The translations under genes and the position numbers were made by a program. Positions 6,272 through 7,043 of a stretch of 7,043 nucleotides of DNA are shown here, in pieces. The notes under the pieces are model-generated. The model saw only the letters and a list, made by a program, of their open reading frames with translations. It was not told the origin of the DNA and did no database searches. The stretch is taken from contig DDUX01000103.1 of the NCBI GenBank assembly GCA_002345025.1, forward strand, positions 1 to 7,043. Reading direction: 5' to 3'. Position 1 is the stretch's first letter; each line of letters begins with the position of its first letter. The DNA comes from Candidatus Accumulibacter iunctus. GTDB lineage: Bacteria > Pseudomonadota > Gammaproteobacteria > Burkholderiales > Rhodocyclaceae.

Positions 6272-7043
6272 GTGAGCGCCAGCGAGTACAGCCCGGCGAG
6301 GGCCGACGAGCAGCTGCTCGCGTGCACTTCGCTGACGCCCTGGCTGGCGCACCTCGAAAGGCTTCACCCGCGCGGCCAGGACGGGATCGAACTCGGTCTC
6401 GAGCGGATCTTGCGCGTGCGGCAGGAGTTGTCCCAGGAGCCGCATTGTCCGCTGCTCATCGTTGGCGGAACGAACGGCAAGGGCTCGACCTGCGCCTATC
6501 TCGAGGCGATCTACAGCCATGCCGGCTACCGCGTCGGCTGCTACACGTCGCCGCACCTCCTGCGCTACAACGAACGCATCCGCATCAATCGTCAGCCAGC
6601 GGACGATGCCCTCATCTGCACCGCCTTCACCAGGGTCGAAGCGGCCCGCCAGGCTGCCGGGAACGTGCCGCTGACCTACTTCGAATTCGGCACTCTGGCG
6701 GCGATGGAAGTCTTCATCGCACAGCAGCCGGAAGTCCTGATTCTCGAAGTCGGGCTTGGCGGCCGGCTGGATGCGGTCAACGCCTACACGCCCGATTGCG
6801 CCGTCGTCTGCAGCATCGCGCTCGACCACACCGACTGGCTGGGCCCCGACCGGGAGGCAATCGGCTTCGAGAAGGCCGGCATCTTTCGCGCCGGCAGCCC
6901 GGCCTTCTGCGCCGATCCCGAACCGCCGCAGTCGCTGCTGGCACACGCGCGCGCCATCGCCGCCGACCTGCAGTTGCTCGGCCGTGATTTCGGCTACTTC
7001 GGAGATGCGCTGCAGTGGGCCTTCTGGGGCCGCGGCGGCGTGC
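6272..7043 (+). CDS. folC: Bifunctional folylpolyglutamate synthase / dihydrofolate synthase FolC, 5' part
   Basis: FolC is a Mur-ligase-type ATPase that adds glutamate to dihydropteroate and then to tetrahydrofolates. The first 257 codons are present and the frame runs off the right edge with no stop. The proposed start is GTG 6272, one base after the accD stop; no ATG precedes the conserved region in this frame. LTPWLAHLERLHP (21-33) is the usual N-terminal signature. The P-loop reads GGTNGKGST (65-73). YTSPHLLRYNERI (91-103), TYFEFGTLAA (135-144), EVGLGGRLDAVN (159-170), ALDHTDWLG (183-191) and FEKAGIFR (199-206) follow, the last carrying the Lys often carbamylated in this superfamily. The accD-folC pairing is well known in proteobacteria. 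Identification is firm; the exact start is moderately sure because no clear ribosome binding site is visible. Confidence 0.95.
   Translation, partial: MSASEYSPARADEQLLACTSLTPWLAHLERLHPRGQDGIELGLERILRVRQELSQEPHCPLLIVGGTNGKGSTCAYLEAIYSHAGYRVGCYTSPHLLRYNERIRINRQPADDALICTAFTRVEAARQAAGNVPLTYFEFGTLAAMEVFIAQQPEVLILEVGLGGRLDAVNAYTPDCAVVCSIALDHTDWLGPDREAIGFEKAGIFRAGSPAFCADPEPPQSLLAHARAIAADLQLLGRDFGYFGDALQWAFWGRGGV

Noticed and set aside
6056..6946. 296-codon open frame on the - strand across the accD end and folC
   Set aside because: It is antisense to two clear genes on the + strand; the translation has no family signature.

Overview
This is a GC-rich, gene-dense stretch in which every gene runs on the + strand. 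The order is fimV (3' part), an EcfT/CbiQ-like membrane protein, truA, trpF, trpB, trpA, accD and folC (5' part). That order, together with a FimV-type C-terminal domain, points to a betaproteobacterium. The codon bias and the EcfT-like gene between fimV and truA suggest a Rhodocyclales / Candidatus Accumulibacter-like genome. The lineage is inferred from memory of gene order, not from a search.

Layout: positions 1-1053 hold the C-terminal part of FimV, with acidic LDFDL-type repeats and the conserved terminal domain. The reading frame upstream of a 14-C homopolymer (66-79) is doubtful. An 82-base gap with two perfect 10-bp palindromes follows, then a 200-residue membrane protein (1136-1738). 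truA begins 3 bases later and overlaps trpF by 4 bases (ATGA). A 152-base spacer, the only sizeable gap within the truA-folC run, separates trpF from trpB. trpB, trpA, accD and folC are then packed with gaps of 1-2 bases or adjoining start and stop codons, which suggests one transcript with translational coupling. folC runs off the right edge.

Functionally this is a housekeeping operon of mixed content. It covers tRNA pseudouridylation (TruA), the phosphoribosylanthranilate isomerase step and the two subunits of tryptophan synthase (TrpF, TrpB, TrpA), the beta subunit of acetyl-CoA carboxylase carboxyltransferase (AccD), and folate polyglutamylation / dihydrofolate synthesis (FolC). TrpF, TrpA and TrpB carry out three of the last four steps of tryptophan synthesis (TrpC, between TrpF and TrpA, is not here). 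All catalytic motifs checked are intact.

I found no mobile element, CRISPR array, RNA gene or convincing new system. The parts most worth a second look are the solitary EcfT-like gene, the C-tract with the doubtful sequence upstream of it, and the trpF-trpB spacer with a small ORF that has a ribosome binding site.
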